Shown in pieces: positions 8,029 to 16,659 of a stretch of 54,797 bases of DNA (within the stretch, counting starts at the first letter, position 1; each line of letters opens with the position of its first letter). The notes below the pieces were generated by a model that worked only from the letters and a program-made list of their open reading frames with translations, had not been told where the DNA came from and ran no database searches. The position numbers and the translations under genes were made by a program. Source of the stretch: Promethearchaeota archaeon (lineage in GTDB: Archaea; Asgardarchaeota; Lokiarchaeia; Sigyniarchaeales; SOKP01). The DNA is taken from assembly GCA_016839765.1 (NCBI GenBank), contig JAEOTP010000061.1, positions 1 through 54,797 on the forward strand. Direction: 5' to 3'.

Positions 8029-11000
8029 ATGGCAAGTAGCAGTATAATGGTTATTGGTGGTGGAATTTCAGGGATAGAAGCAAGTCTTACATTGGCTGAA
8101 CAAGGATATAAAGTAATTCTTGTAGAGAAGACATCTTCTGTTGGCGGTCGAATGGCGCAGCTAGATAAAACTTTTCCGACATTAGATTGTTCGATATGTA
8201 TTCTAGCACCAAAAATGGTTGAAGTATCTCGTCATCCAAACGTTGAACTTTTAGCATATTCTGAAGTGCAAGAAGTAAATGGAGAAGCTGGAAATTTCAA
8301 TGTTAAAGTACTCAAAAAAGCTCGATATGTTGATTGGGATATATGTACAGGATGTGCAGCCTGTCAAGAGAAATGTCCTATGAAAAAAATACCTAGTGAA
8401 TTTGAGGAAGGGATGGGCAATCGTACAGCGATTTACATTCCCTTTCCGCAAGCAGTTCCAAGAAAAGCTGTTATAGATGCTGAAAAATGTCTGTACCTAA
8501 CAAAGGGAGCTTGTCAATTATGTGAAAAAGAATGTGAGGCAGGAGCAATTAATTTCGACATGAAAGACGAAGTAGTTGAGTACAATGTTGCATCAATCAT
8601 TACAGCGACAGGATATGATCAAATAGATCCTGCTATTTTAGATCGATATCATTTTGGTGAATATCCTAACGTTATTACTGCTATGCAGTATGAACGTTTA
8701 CTGAGTGCCTCTGGTCCTACTGGTGGAGAATTATTACGTCCATCAGATAAGGAACATGCTCATAATATAGCATTTGTTGCTTGTGTAGGATCTAGAAATG
8801 AGGATATATGTGCGTATTGTTCTAAATTTTGCTGTATGTACATGGCAAAAGAGGGGGTAGTAACACGAGAACACGCTCCAGACACAGATGTTACTATCTA
8901 TTTTAATGATATTAGAGTAATTGGCAAAAATCAAGAAGAATTCATAGAAAGAGCTAAAGATGAATATAATTTACATTATCATCATGGAATTCCTGGAGAT
9001 GTTCGAGAAAATCCAGAGAATCATAATTTATATGTAAAAGCGGCTAATTTAGATACTGGTGAAGTAGAGACAAAAGAATTTGACCTTATTGTGCTTGCTA
9101 ACGCTGTAACCCCTAGAAAAGATGCTGAAAAATTAGCAGAAATTCTGGGTATTGAAAGGAATGAGTTAGGATTTTTTAAAACGAAAGATTCTACGGAAGA
9201 TTTAAAATCTACTAAGAATGGTGTGTATGTAACTGGTTCTTGTCAATCTCCTGACGATATAGCAAATTCAGTAGCAAAAGCTGGAGGTGCTGCTGCTTTA
9301 GCCGCTTCTCACGCAATCCCTCTAAGTGAAGAAGAAACTAAAGTAGAGTTGCCACCATTAATACCAATAAATCCTGGAGATGAGCCCCGTGTTGGAGTAT
9401 TTATTTGTAGGTGTGGTATTAATATTGCAGGCTATATGGATGTACCTAATTTAGTAGAATATGCTAAAACGTTACCAAATGTAGTTTATTCCATGGAAAA
9501 TAAGTATAGTTGCTCTCAGTTAACTCAAGATATCATAAAAGAAAAAATTGAAGAACTTAATTTAAATCGAGTGGTAGTTGCAGCATGTACTCCTAGGACT
9601 CATGAACCACTTTTCCAAAAAACAATACGAGAAGCTGGATTAAATGAATATCTCTTTAATTTTGTAAGTATTCGCGAATTAGATTCTTGGGTCCATATGA
9701 AAGATAATGAAAGAGCAACTGATAAAGCAAAGGATTTAATAAGAATGGGAGTTGCTAGAGTAATTCGTCAGAGACCTGAATACAAAATTAAGGGGAGCGT
9801 AGTTCCAGAAGCCTTAGTAGTAGGTGGGGGAATTACAGGAATTAGTGCTGCAATGGAGATTGCAAATAAAGGATTTAAGGTTCATGTTATTGAAAAAGAA
9901 GATAAATTAGGAGGACAATTGAATCAAATATACAAAATTAACTTTGATCGAATTGATTCTAAAGAGTATCTTGAGGAACACTTGAAGGAATTTAACAAAC
10001 AAAAAAATATTATCATATATTTAAATTCTGAAGTTGCAGATGTAAAAGGCTCTATAGGCGATTTTAAAGTAAAGATAAAAACTAACGCAGAAGCAAAAAC
10101 TACTGACTTGAATGTAGGTGTGATTATAGCCGCGACTGGCGCCTATGAATATAAGCCTGAAGGCTGGTACCATTATGGTGAAGAAGGAATGAACGATAAA
10201 ATTATGACCCAATTAGAATTATCAGAGAAACTTAGAAATAATAAATTAAAAGATGGTGAGACTCTCGTTTTTATTCATTGTGTGGGTTCACGTCAGCCAG
10301 AAGGAGGAAATGGAGTAAGATATTGCTCTCTTATATGTTGTTCTGAATCGATTAGACATGCATTATATGTGAAAGAGACATACCCGAATTCAAATATTTA
10401 TGTACTATATAGGGATATACGGGTAGGAACTGATGAGGAATATTATTATTGGAAAGCGCGCGAAAGCGTCAATTATATACGATTCAATGAATACCCTACT
10501 GTAAATATTGCAAATGGAAAACTAAAGGTAAAAGTCCAGGACATTTTAACTCAAATTGATCTTACAATAGATGCAGATACAGTTGTTCTTTCTACGCCAT
10601 TAATTCCTCATAATACTCAAAAACTAGGTGAAATGATTAAATGTGCTAGAGATCAAAATGGATATTTCTTAGAGGCTCATATAAAGTTAAGGCCCGTTGA
10701 TTTTGCCACAGATGGAATTTACTTAGCAGGTACATGTCACAGTCCTAAAGGGATATCCGATTCAATTTCTCAAGGCAGAGGAGCGGCAGCTCACGCCTTA
10801 ATCCCTCTCATTTCTGGAGAGGTTGAAAATGAACCTTTAGTTTCAGTAGTTAATCCTGCATTATGCCTAGCATGCCAAAAATGTGAGGAAGTTTGTAACT
10901 TTGGAGCAATCGGTGTTAACTTTGATAAAGCAATTTTAGTTTCTGAATCCAATCCTTTATTATGTAAAGGATGTGGAGACTGTGCTGCTGCATGTCCAGC

Positions 11001-11526
11001 AGGTGCTATTACTATGAGTCATTTTGCAGATGAACAGATATATCCTATGATTAGCGAGGCTGTTCGAGGAGATTTTGTCGATGAAAGACCTCGTATTGTG
11101 GCATTCTTATGCAATTGGTGTAGTTATGCTGGAGCAGATACATGTGGTGTAAGTCGTTTCCAATATCCAACCAACATTAGACCTATAAGAGTAATGTGTA
11201 CAGGACGGATACCAAAACACTTCATCTTGCAGGCATTCTTAGAAGGTGCGGATGGTGTATTAGTAGGTGGATGCCATATTGGTGACTGCCATTATTTAGA
11301 AGGTAATTATGATATGCAAACGCGTTATAATGAACTTCATGAAATAATTGAAAAAGTAGGGATTAATCCTGATCGCTATAGGCTTGAATGGGTGTCTGCA
11401 AGTGAAGGTAAACGTTTCTCAGAGATAGTAACCGAATTTGTAAATAGGGTGAAACAACTTGGGCCATTAGCCAAAATTGGTGATAAGATTGAACCAAAAA
11501 AAGAAAAAGTGAAGGAGGAAGCATAA
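8029..11526 (+). CDS. hdrA: Heterodisulfide reductase A-like flavoprotein: double FAD module fused to MvhD
   Basis: Flavin-based electron-bifurcation core, 1165 residues; ordinary HdrA is about 650. Visible order: an N-terminal HdrA-type FAD module (VIGGGISGIEA, residues 6-16) with a ferredoxin-type cluster CTGCAACQEKCP near 106 and CSKFCC near 263; from about 455 a complete HdrA, with its N-terminal motif FICRCGINIAG, a second FAD motif VVGGGITGISAA near 598 and a CSLICC segment near 765; two [4Fe-4S] motifs CLACQKCEEVC (945) and CKGCGDCAAACP (980); finally an MvhD/FrhD-like domain from about 1020 (FLCNWCSYAGADTC, GGCHIGDC), the usual [2Fe-2S] electron-entry subunit, here fused. Only Cys codons are seen where some relatives use selenocysteine. 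First gene of hdrA-hdrC-hdrB-metV-metF; 3 bases to hdrC. Confidence 0.95.
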   Translation: MASSSIMVIGGGISGIEASLTLAEQGYKVILVEKTSSVGGRMAQLDKTFPTLDCSICILAPKMVEVSRHPNVELLAYSEVQEVNGEAGNFNVKVLKKARYVDWDICTGCAACQEKCPMKKIPSEFEEGMGNRTAIYIPFPQAVPRKAVIDAEKCLYLTKGACQLCEKECEAGAINFDMKDEVVEYNVASIITATGYDQIDPAILDRYHFGEYPNVITAMQYERLLSASGPTGGELLRPSDKEHAHNIAFVACVGSRNEDICAYCSKFCCMYMAKEGVVTREHAPDTDVTIYFNDIRVIGKNQEEFIERAKDEYNLHYHHGIPGDVRENPENHNLYVKAANLDTGEVETKEFDLIVLANAVTPRKDAEKLAEILGIERNELGFFKTKDSTEDLKSTKNGVYVTGSCQSPDDIANSVAKAGGAAALAASHAIPLSEEETKVELPPLIPINPGDEPRVGVFICRCGINIAGYMDVPNLVEYAKTLPNVVYSMENKYSCSQLTQDIIKEKIEELNLNRVVVAACTPRTHEPLFQKTIREAGLNEYLFNFVSIRELDSWVHMKDNERATDKAKDLIRMGVARVIRQRPEYKIKGSVVPEALVVGGGITGISAAMEIANKGFKVHVIEKEDKLGGQLNQIYKINFDRIDSKEYLEEHLKEFNKQKNIIIYLNSEVADVKGSIGDFKVKIKTNAEAKTTDLNVGVIIAATGAYEYKPEGWYHYGEEGMNDKIMTQLELSEKLRNNKLKDGETLVFIHCVGSRQPEGGNGVRYCSLICCSESIRHALYVKETYPNSNIYVLYRDIRVGTDEEYYYWKARESVNYIRFNEYPTVNIANGKLKVKVQDILTQIDLTIDADTVVLSTPLIPHNTQKLGEMIKCARDQNGYFLEAHIKLRPVDFATDGIYLAGTCHSPKGISDSISQGRGAAAHALIPLISGEVENEPLVSVVNPALCLACQKCEEVCNFGAIGVNFDKAILVSESNPLLCKGCGDCAAACPAGAITMSHFADEQIYPMISEAVRGDFVDERPRIVAFLCNWCSYAGADTCGVSRFQYPTNIRPIRVMCTGRIPKHFILQAFLEGADGVLVGGCHIGDCHYLEGNYDMQTRYNELHEIIEKVGINPDRYRLEWVSASEGKRFSEIVTEFVNRVKQLGPLAKIGDKIEPKKEKVKEEA

Positions 11527-11529
11527 AAA

Positions 11530-12063
11530 ATGTCTGAAATGATAAAGAAAAATGTAAATGATCTAGATTTAAACTTCCGTTATGAGATAGCTAAAAAAAT
11601 TGGTGCTAAATCGCTTTTAAAATGTATCCAATGTGGAGTATGTAGTTCTGGTTGTACTGTAACAGAATATGTCGATTTACAACCACATAGAGTAGTTGCA
11701 TCATGTCTTCTAGGTTTGAAAGAAGAAGTATTATCCAGTAAAGCAATTTGGACTTGTTCGTTATGCCATAGATGCACTGAAAGATGCCCAAAAAATGTAG
11801 ATTATTCTTTCATTTTAGCATTATTGCGAAATATGGCAGCAAGAGAGGGGAAAATTCCAAAGGAATATTCAAGCACAGTTGAAGTTATTTATGATAATGG
11901 ATTTGTAGTACCTTATACAGAAGGAATGAAGAAAAATATCGATAGAAGGCGAGAAAGAATGGGATTACCAGAAATTGTCCCCCCCAATCTTGATGATATA
12001 AGGTTTATAATAAACGAAACAGGATTAGGCGATCTTATAATAAAAAAGGAGGATGATAAATAA
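11530..12063 (+). CDS. hdrC: Heterodisulfide reductase subunit C-like iron-sulfur protein
   Basis: Small ferredoxin-like subunit, 177 residues, that passes electrons from HdrA to HdrB. Two [4Fe-4S] motifs are clear: CIQCGVCSSGC (near residue 32) and CSLCHRCTERCP (near 76), each followed by Pro or Thr as usual. A strong ribosome-binding site, AAGGAGG, inside the end of hdrA sets the ATG at 11530. The C-terminal third (residues 115-177) is charged and helical and carries no cluster. Its stop directly abuts the hdrB start, so HdrC and HdrB are translated together. The soluble type without membrane anchors. Confidence 0.95.
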   Translation: MSEMIKKNVNDLDLNFRYEIAKKIGAKSLLKCIQCGVCSSGCTVTEYVDLQPHRVVASCLLGLKEEVLSSKAIWTCSLCHRCTERCPKNVDYSFILALLRNMAAREGKIPKEYSSTVEVIYDNGFVVPYTEGMKKNIDRRRERMGLPEIVPPNLDDIRFIINETGLGDLIIKKEDDK

Positions 12064-12960
12064 ATGACGAAAAAAGGAAATAAATTCTCACTTTTCTTAG
12101 GATGTACAATACCACTAAAAATGCCCCAGCTAGAGAAAGCATTTAGAGATGTAGCAAGTATTTTAGGTGTTGAACTGAAAGAAATGGAGGGTGTTAGTTG
12201 CTGTCCAGAGCCAGTATCATTACAATCATTAAACATTGATACCTGGTTAACTTTAGGAGCAAGAAATCTTGCAATTGCTGAAAAGATGGGATTAGATGTT
12301 TTAACAATTTGTTCAGGATGTTATGAAACTTTAAAAACTGTGAGTGTTCTTCTGGGAGAGGATCCCGAGCATCTGAAGAAAATTAATGAAATCTTAAAGA
12401 AAATAAACTATGAATATACTGGAAAGATAACTGTTTACCATTTTGTAGAAATACTCACTCAACCAGAATGGCTTGAAAAAATGAAAAGCTTAACGATTAA
12501 ACCCCTTGATGATTTAAATCTTGCTGTGCATTATGGGTGCCATTTAATTCGACCTAGTAAAATAATGCGATTTGATCATCCAGAAAAACCCGAAAAAATT
12601 GACCTTATTCTTCAAACTCTTGGCGCAAAAACCATCGATTTTGCCAACAAATTAGAATGTTGTGGTTATTGTGCCCGTCTACAGGAAGAAATTGGCGAGA
12701 AACTTGTTGAAGATAAAATGACAGAATTATGTGAACTTGAAGAAGAAGTTGATGCCTTAATTGCAGTGTGTCCAGCTTGTGTAACCCAATATGACAGAAA
12801 AGAAAAGATAATTGCTCGTAGGACTGGAAAAGAATTAAATATCCCAGTATTATACCTACCTGAAATAATGGCAATTGCGTTAGGTGTAGCTTTAGAAGAC
12901 CTTAATCTTTCTACTAGAAGTGTGAAGCCTAATAAGTTGATTGAAAAATTAACAACCTAA
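12064..12960 (+). CDS. hdrB: Heterodisulfide reductase subunit B-like protein (CCG domains)
   Basis: 298 residues with two cysteine-rich CCG domains, which hold the non-cubane [4Fe-4S] clusters in HdrB. First set: an early Cys in LGCTIPLK, CCPEP near 46 and CSGCYETL near 83. Second set: YGCHLIRPS near 159, CCGYCARLQEE near 199 and CPACVTQYD near 236. Both sets look complete. A ribosome-binding site, AAGGAGG, lies nine bases before ATG 12064. In methanogens HdrB reduces CoM-S-S-CoB; next to metV-metF the more likely task is to connect the Hdr core with methylene-THF reduction, as proposed for acetogens. An 86-base gap with a second promoter-like element follows. Confidence 0.94.
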   Translation: MTKKGNKFSLFLGCTIPLKMPQLEKAFRDVASILGVELKEMEGVSCCPEPVSLQSLNIDTWLTLGARNLAIAEKMGLDVLTICSGCYETLKTVSVLLGEDPEHLKKINEILKKINYEYTGKITVYHFVEILTQPEWLEKMKSLTIKPLDDLNLAVHYGCHLIRPSKIMRFDHPEKPEKIDLILQTLGAKTIDFANKLECCGYCARLQEEIGEKLVEDKMTELCELEEEVDALIAVCPACVTQYDRKEKIIARRTGKELNIPVLYLPEIMAIALGVALEDLNLSTRSVKPNKLIEKLTT

Positions 12961-12995
12961 ATATGAGAGCTTTTTTGATATGTAAAATAAAGTGA

Positions 12996-13005
12996 AAATA
13001 TTTAT
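12996..13005 (+). promoter_or_regulatory. TATA-like element before metV
   Basis: AAATATTTAT, the same core as the box before hdrA, about 50 bases upstream of the metV start in the 86-base hdrB-metV gap. It could allow metVF to be transcribed without hdr. AT-rich background makes this weak. Confidence 0.25.
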
Positions 13006-13046
13006 GAAAATCTAAAAAGAAAAGAAAAAATTTGGAGTTTTGAAAA

Positions 13047-13745
13047 ATGATTATAACCCAATTAAAAGATATTGAAGAAATTTATGGATACATAGAACCA
13101 TACAACAAAATCCTCATAGCAGGCTGCGATGGATGCTGTCAACCACCCAGAAGTGTGAATGAGGCAAAATTGCTCGGACAACTCTTAGAACTAAAAGCAA
13201 GAACTAAGGGAAAAGATCTAAAGTGGAAAGCCATTACTGTTTTAAGACAATGTGATGATAGAATTGCTGCGACAACAGTAAGGCCTTTAGTAGAAGATTA
13301 TGAAGCGATTCTAACATTAGCTTGCGGATTAGGTGTTGTTATGATGAATAAAGTTTTACCGCAGAAATTAACCTTCCCAACTCAAAATAGTATGTTTGGG
13401 GGTGCACAGAGTAATGGAGAAAATAACTTTATTGAGCTATGTGAAACATGTGGAGATTGTATCATTGGAGAAACTGGCGGTGTATGTCCCCGTGCAGGTT
13501 GCGCTAAACATTTAAGTAACGGACCTTGCGGAGGGATGGTTGATGGCATGTGTGAAGTAAGAGGATATACTGTACCATGTGCATGGGTTGAAATTTGGAA
13601 GAGATTAAAGGAATTCAATAGATTAGATTTGTTTAAAAAATATAGAGGCCCAAGGGATTACAGAACTTCTACAAGTCCAGGATATTTGGAGGTTTATAAA
13701 GAATATACGAATATAGAAGAAGAAAAAGAGGAGGTGAAGGGCTAA
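13047..13745 (+). CDS. metV: MetV-like iron-sulfur/zinc partner of methylene-THF reductase
   Basis: 232 residues. It matches the MetV (methylenetetrahydrofolate reductase C-terminal domain) family found beside MetF in acetogens. Cysteines cluster in two places: AGCDGCCQPP near residue 28, and a dense C-terminal region CETCGDC near 132 followed by CPRAGCAK and GPCGGMVDGMCEV. These bind iron-sulfur clusters in characterised relatives. GGAG lies 10 bases before ATG 13047. Its stop abuts the metF start, which strongly suggests a stable MetVF complex. Placed after hdrABC it would be the electron link between HdrA/MvhD and the flavin of MetF. A second copy lies at 24722. Confidence 0.9.
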   Translation: MIITQLKDIEEIYGYIEPYNKILIAGCDGCCQPPRSVNEAKLLGQLLELKARTKGKDLKWKAITVLRQCDDRIAATTVRPLVEDYEAILTLACGLGVVMMNKVLPQKLTFPTQNSMFGGAQSNGENNFIELCETCGDCIIGETGGVCPRAGCAKHLSNGPCGGMVDGMCEVRGYTVPCAWVEIWKRLKEFNRLDLFKKYRGPRDYRTSTSPGYLEVYKEYTNIEEEKEEVKG

Positions 13746-14684
13746 ATGGGAAAAAGACCAGCATATAGTAATTTATGTAAAGCAATTGAGGCAGGAAAAT
13801 TTGTCATCACAGGAGAGCTTGAACCGAAAAAGATTTTAGATCTAAGTGAAATTCTGCATGGTGCTGAAGAAATGAAGAAGACCGGTAAAATTGTTGCCGC
13901 AAATGTTACTGATGGTCCACAAGGAGATGCCTACATGTGTTCATTAGTACCAAGCTACCTGGTACAAGAAAAAGTAGGTCTTGAGGCAGTTTGGCAAGTC
14001 ACTGTAAGAGATCGTAATCGAGTGGCACTCTTCGGAGATATTATTGCTGGAGCAGTTTTAGGCTTGAAGAATATCCTAACTCTCACAGGAGATCATACAG
14101 CGCTTGGAGATCACAAAAAAGGGAGACCTGTTTATGATATAGATAGTACTCAGTTTTGTGAAATGCTTTCGATTATGATTGATGAAGGAACTGATTATGA
14201 AGGAAATAAACTTGAGGGTGGAAAGATTGAAATGAATTATGGATGTGTTGCTAACCCAAACAGTAACCCACGTGAACCAGAGATCCTTAAAGTTGGCCGT
14301 AAAGTAGAACAAAATGTTGACTTTATTCAAACACAAACAGCATTTGATATTGATGAAGCTAAGGATTTTCTTAAAGATCTGGAGCAATTCAATGTTCCAG
14401 TGCTTTTAGGAATCTTTCCTCTGAAATCTTATGGAATTGCTTGGTATTTTGATAATTATATACCTGGGGTTTCAGTTCCAAAAGACCTTCTTAAAGCACT
14501 TAAGAAAGCAGAAAAGGATAATAAGGGTAATAAACCAGCTAAATATGCGGCACTCGATAAGATAAATATTGAATTCTTTGAACCATTTATCAAGGAGATC
14601 AAGAAAAGTACTAAAGCAGCGGGTATTCATTGCATGGCTGTTGAATATGAAAGATTATTCGATCCATTATTAAAAGATTTCTAG
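13746..14684 (+). CDS. metF: 5,10-methylenetetrahydrofolate reductase
   Basis: Reduces methylene-THF to methyl-THF, the last step of the methyl branch of the Wood-Ljungdahl pathway before transfer to the corrinoid protein. 312 residues, a TIM-barrel flavoenzyme: an early ITGELEPKK strand with the conserved acidic residue, NVTDGPQG, LTLTGDHTALGD in the flavin region, and a VANPNS segment. The ribosome-binding site GAGGAGGTGA lies in the end of metV. Most archaea use tetrahydromethanopterin and the F420-dependent Mer instead, so this is the bacterial-type reductase; whether the pterin is THF or methanopterin cannot be told from sequence. Last structural gene of the run; a regulator follows after about 105 bases. 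Confidence 0.93.
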   Translation: MGKRPAYSNLCKAIEAGKFVITGELEPKKILDLSEILHGAEEMKKTGKIVAANVTDGPQGDAYMCSLVPSYLVQEKVGLEAVWQVTVRDRNRVALFGDIIAGAVLGLKNILTLTGDHTALGDHKKGRPVYDIDSTQFCEMLSIMIDEGTDYEGNKLEGGKIEMNYGCVANPNSNPREPEILKVGRKVEQNVDFIQTQTAFDIDEAKDFLKDLEQFNVPVLLGIFPLKSYGIAWYFDNYIPGVSVPKDLLKALKKAEKDNKGNKPAKYAALDKINIEFFEPFIKEIKKSTKAAGIHCMAVEYERLFDPLLKDF

Positions 14685-14791
14685 GAATGGGTGAATCTAC
14701 AATATAAAATCAATTTTTTTATAATTAACACGTATATTTTTTTTGAAAAATAAGTTAAGAAGGAATAATATATAATAGAAAATGATTGAAT

Positions 14792-15238
14792 ATGAAAAAT
14801 TTAGATGAAAAGGATAAAAGAATATTGGAAATGCTAATTGAAGATTCTAGAAGACCTTATCATGAAATTGGAACGGAAGTTGAACTCTCAGAATCAACTG
14901 TTCGTAAAAGAGTAATACGATTGCAAGAAGATGGTGTAATAGAGAAATTTACTATTAAGGTTTGCAGAGAAGAAGAGCGTTGCATATATGCATTTATAAC
15001 CTTGCTACCTAAAAATCAGTCTGAAATAAAAGAATTAATAAGAGAAACCCAGATATTACCTCAATGCGAGGAAGTATATTTTTTAGCGGGAGAATGTGGA
15101 ATTTTAGTAAAAGTCAATGTCCCAGAAATAACAGAACTTGACGCTTTTATAGAAAATTTTCGGGGTAGAAGTGATGTTAAAAGTGTTGAAAGAGTTTGTG
15201 TTGTATTGAAAAATATTAAAGAGCTTGAGAAATCTTAA
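14792..15238 (+). CDS. Lrp/AsnC family transcriptional regulator
   Basis: About 149 residues. The N-terminal helix-turn-helix reads LDEKDKRILEMLIEDSRRP through LSESTVRKRVIRLQ, typical of Lrp/AsnC, and a C-terminal RAM (ligand-sensing, oligomerising) domain follows from about 62 to the end, with YFLAGECGILVKV. ATG 14792 gives the usual family start (MKNLDEKDKRIL); an in-frame TTG six bases earlier is less likely. Its position after hdrABC-metVF suggests it controls that run, possibly through the palindrome at 7796; that link is inference. No enzyme domain is fused. Confidence 0.9.
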   Translation: MKNLDEKDKRILEMLIEDSRRPYHEIGTEVELSESTVRKRVIRLQEDGVIEKFTIKVCREEERCIYAFITLLPKNQSEIKELIRETQILPQCEEVYFLAGECGILVKVNVPEITELDAFIENFRGRSDVKSVERVCVVLKNIKELEKS

Positions 15239-15504
15239 AGATTTAGTAATTCCAAATAGTATTATCCTATTAAAAAACCTCGAATTTTTAATTGAAATTA
15301 TTCCTGGTTCTATTTATTATGGTATCATTTGATTAATTTGAAATTTCAGATAACCAATTTCTACGATAATAATTTTAAAATTAATTAAGTAAACTATATA
15401 TTCGATATCAATAATTTTTTCAAATATAAAAATCAAAATAAAAAAAAAATCTCTAGTCTTAATAAGTAATAATCTCTACGAATTTGGTTTAAAAGGTGGT
15501 TGAC

Positions 15505-16620
15505 ATGAAGGATTTACATGATTCTAAGAGGAACTATTATTTCCAAGTAGACCTCTTAAAAGCTATAATAATAATTTTTGTTATTTCTGAGCATGCGCTA
15601 GTTAGACTTCCGACAGAAATAAGAGAAGCGATGGCTGTTTATTTGTGGCAAAGACTTTCAATCCCCTTTTTTGTGGTTATTTTGGGATTTAATATGGGTT
15701 TGTCCTTTAAAAGAACCGGAAAATCATCTTTAAAAGAACTTTATTCATGGCATTATTTCAAGAAAAAATTTTGGAGATATGTTTTTCCTTATCTCATATT
15801 ATATGTCATATCGACAATTGCTGGTTTAATAATCTATGGTTCGTTTGAAAACATTGTTTTAAATCAATTATACCCTATTATGGACGAAAGACATCTTTAC
15901 ATGGGTATTACTCCTTTTTGGGGGCCAGGAGTATGGTTTATTCCTTTTCTTTTCCAAACAATATTATTAATGCCAATTATTTATAAAGGATTCTCCGGAA
16001 GAACTAACTGGGCTTTATTCACCCTGACTTTATGTATTCTCATTAATTTTATTACTAGTCTATTTATGTTTTCCTTTGCGATGGATTGGCATACCATGGT
16101 TTTCTATTATATGACTATATTTATGTATATTGGTGGTATTGGATTGGGAATGTGGTTTTCTAGAAATCATAAACTATTTAGTTTGCATAATTTATTTATG
16201 TGGATTGTGTTTCCGTTATGTGCCTACTATATATATCTTTTTCAATTCCATGATTATGAAATTGAGTATTTGAGAAGTGATTATAACATTATTTTTTATA
16301 CCTATGCAGCTTTCCTATTTCTAATTGTAATGTTAATCTTTCCAAGTAATCCAAAGAATAAATTCGCGAAAGGCATAGCGTGGATTGGCAAGTCATCATA
16401 TCATATTCTCTTAGTACAAATTTTCTATTTCGGCTTAATGAAAGCGTTCACTGGAAACTTTGCATGTATTCTTCCAGACCCGTATCAAACCTCTGATCTA
16501 ATATTCTGTATATTTTATGATATCATTGCCATAATCATATGTGTTGTTATTGGCGTATTATGGTGTTTTACAGAAACAAAAATTAGAAACTATCGACTAA
16601 GTAGAAAACAAGCTAAATGA
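15505..16620 (+). CDS. Acyltransferase 3 family membrane protein
   Basis: About 371 residues with some ten hydrophobic segments. Begins FQVDLLKAIIIIFVISEHAL, which matches the first membrane helix of acyltransferase-3 proteins, where the His is catalytic (here in SEHAL). Such enzymes transfer acyl groups, often acetyl, from the cytoplasm to sugars or lipids at the outer face. The start is ATG 15505, with AAAGGTGGT a few bases upstream; the GTG at 15496 lies inside that binding site. The C-terminus is basic and cytoplasmic. Target unknown. It has no operon partner, and a second, distinct membrane acyltransferase lies at 22617. Confidence 0.85.
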   Translation: MKDLHDSKRNYYFQVDLLKAIIIIFVISEHALVRLPTEIREAMAVYLWQRLSIPFFVVILGFNMGLSFKRTGKSSLKELYSWHYFKKKFWRYVFPYLILYVISTIAGLIIYGSFENIVLNQLYPIMDERHLYMGITPFWGPGVWFIPFLFQTILLMPIIYKGFSGRTNWALFTLTLCILINFITSLFMFSFAMDWHTMVFYYMTIFMYIGGIGLGMWFSRNHKLFSLHNLFMWIVFPLCAYYIYLFQFHDYEIEYLRSDYNIIFYTYAAFLFLIVMLIFPSNPKNKFAKGIAWIGKSSYHILLVQIFYFGLMKAFTGNFACILPDPYQTSDLIFCIFYDIIAIIICVVIGVLWCFTETKIRNYRLSRKQAK

Positions 16621-16659
16621 TTAAGAATTAGGCAAACTTGAAAAATTTTCAAATTCAGT

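Noticed and set aside
10800-11310. Selenocysteine codon in the HdrA/MvhD part
   Set aside because: All expected positions are Cys codons and no in-frame TGA interrupts the gene.
11580-11791. Two overlapping minus-strand frames inside hdrC
   Set aside because: They are created by the complement of Cys-rich coding sequence; hdrC has complete motifs and a strong ribosome-binding site.
11913-12236. 107-codon minus-strand frame across the hdrC-hdrB junction
   Set aside because: Runs across two tightly coupled genes; Ser/Phe-rich low-complexity sequence typical of shadow frames.
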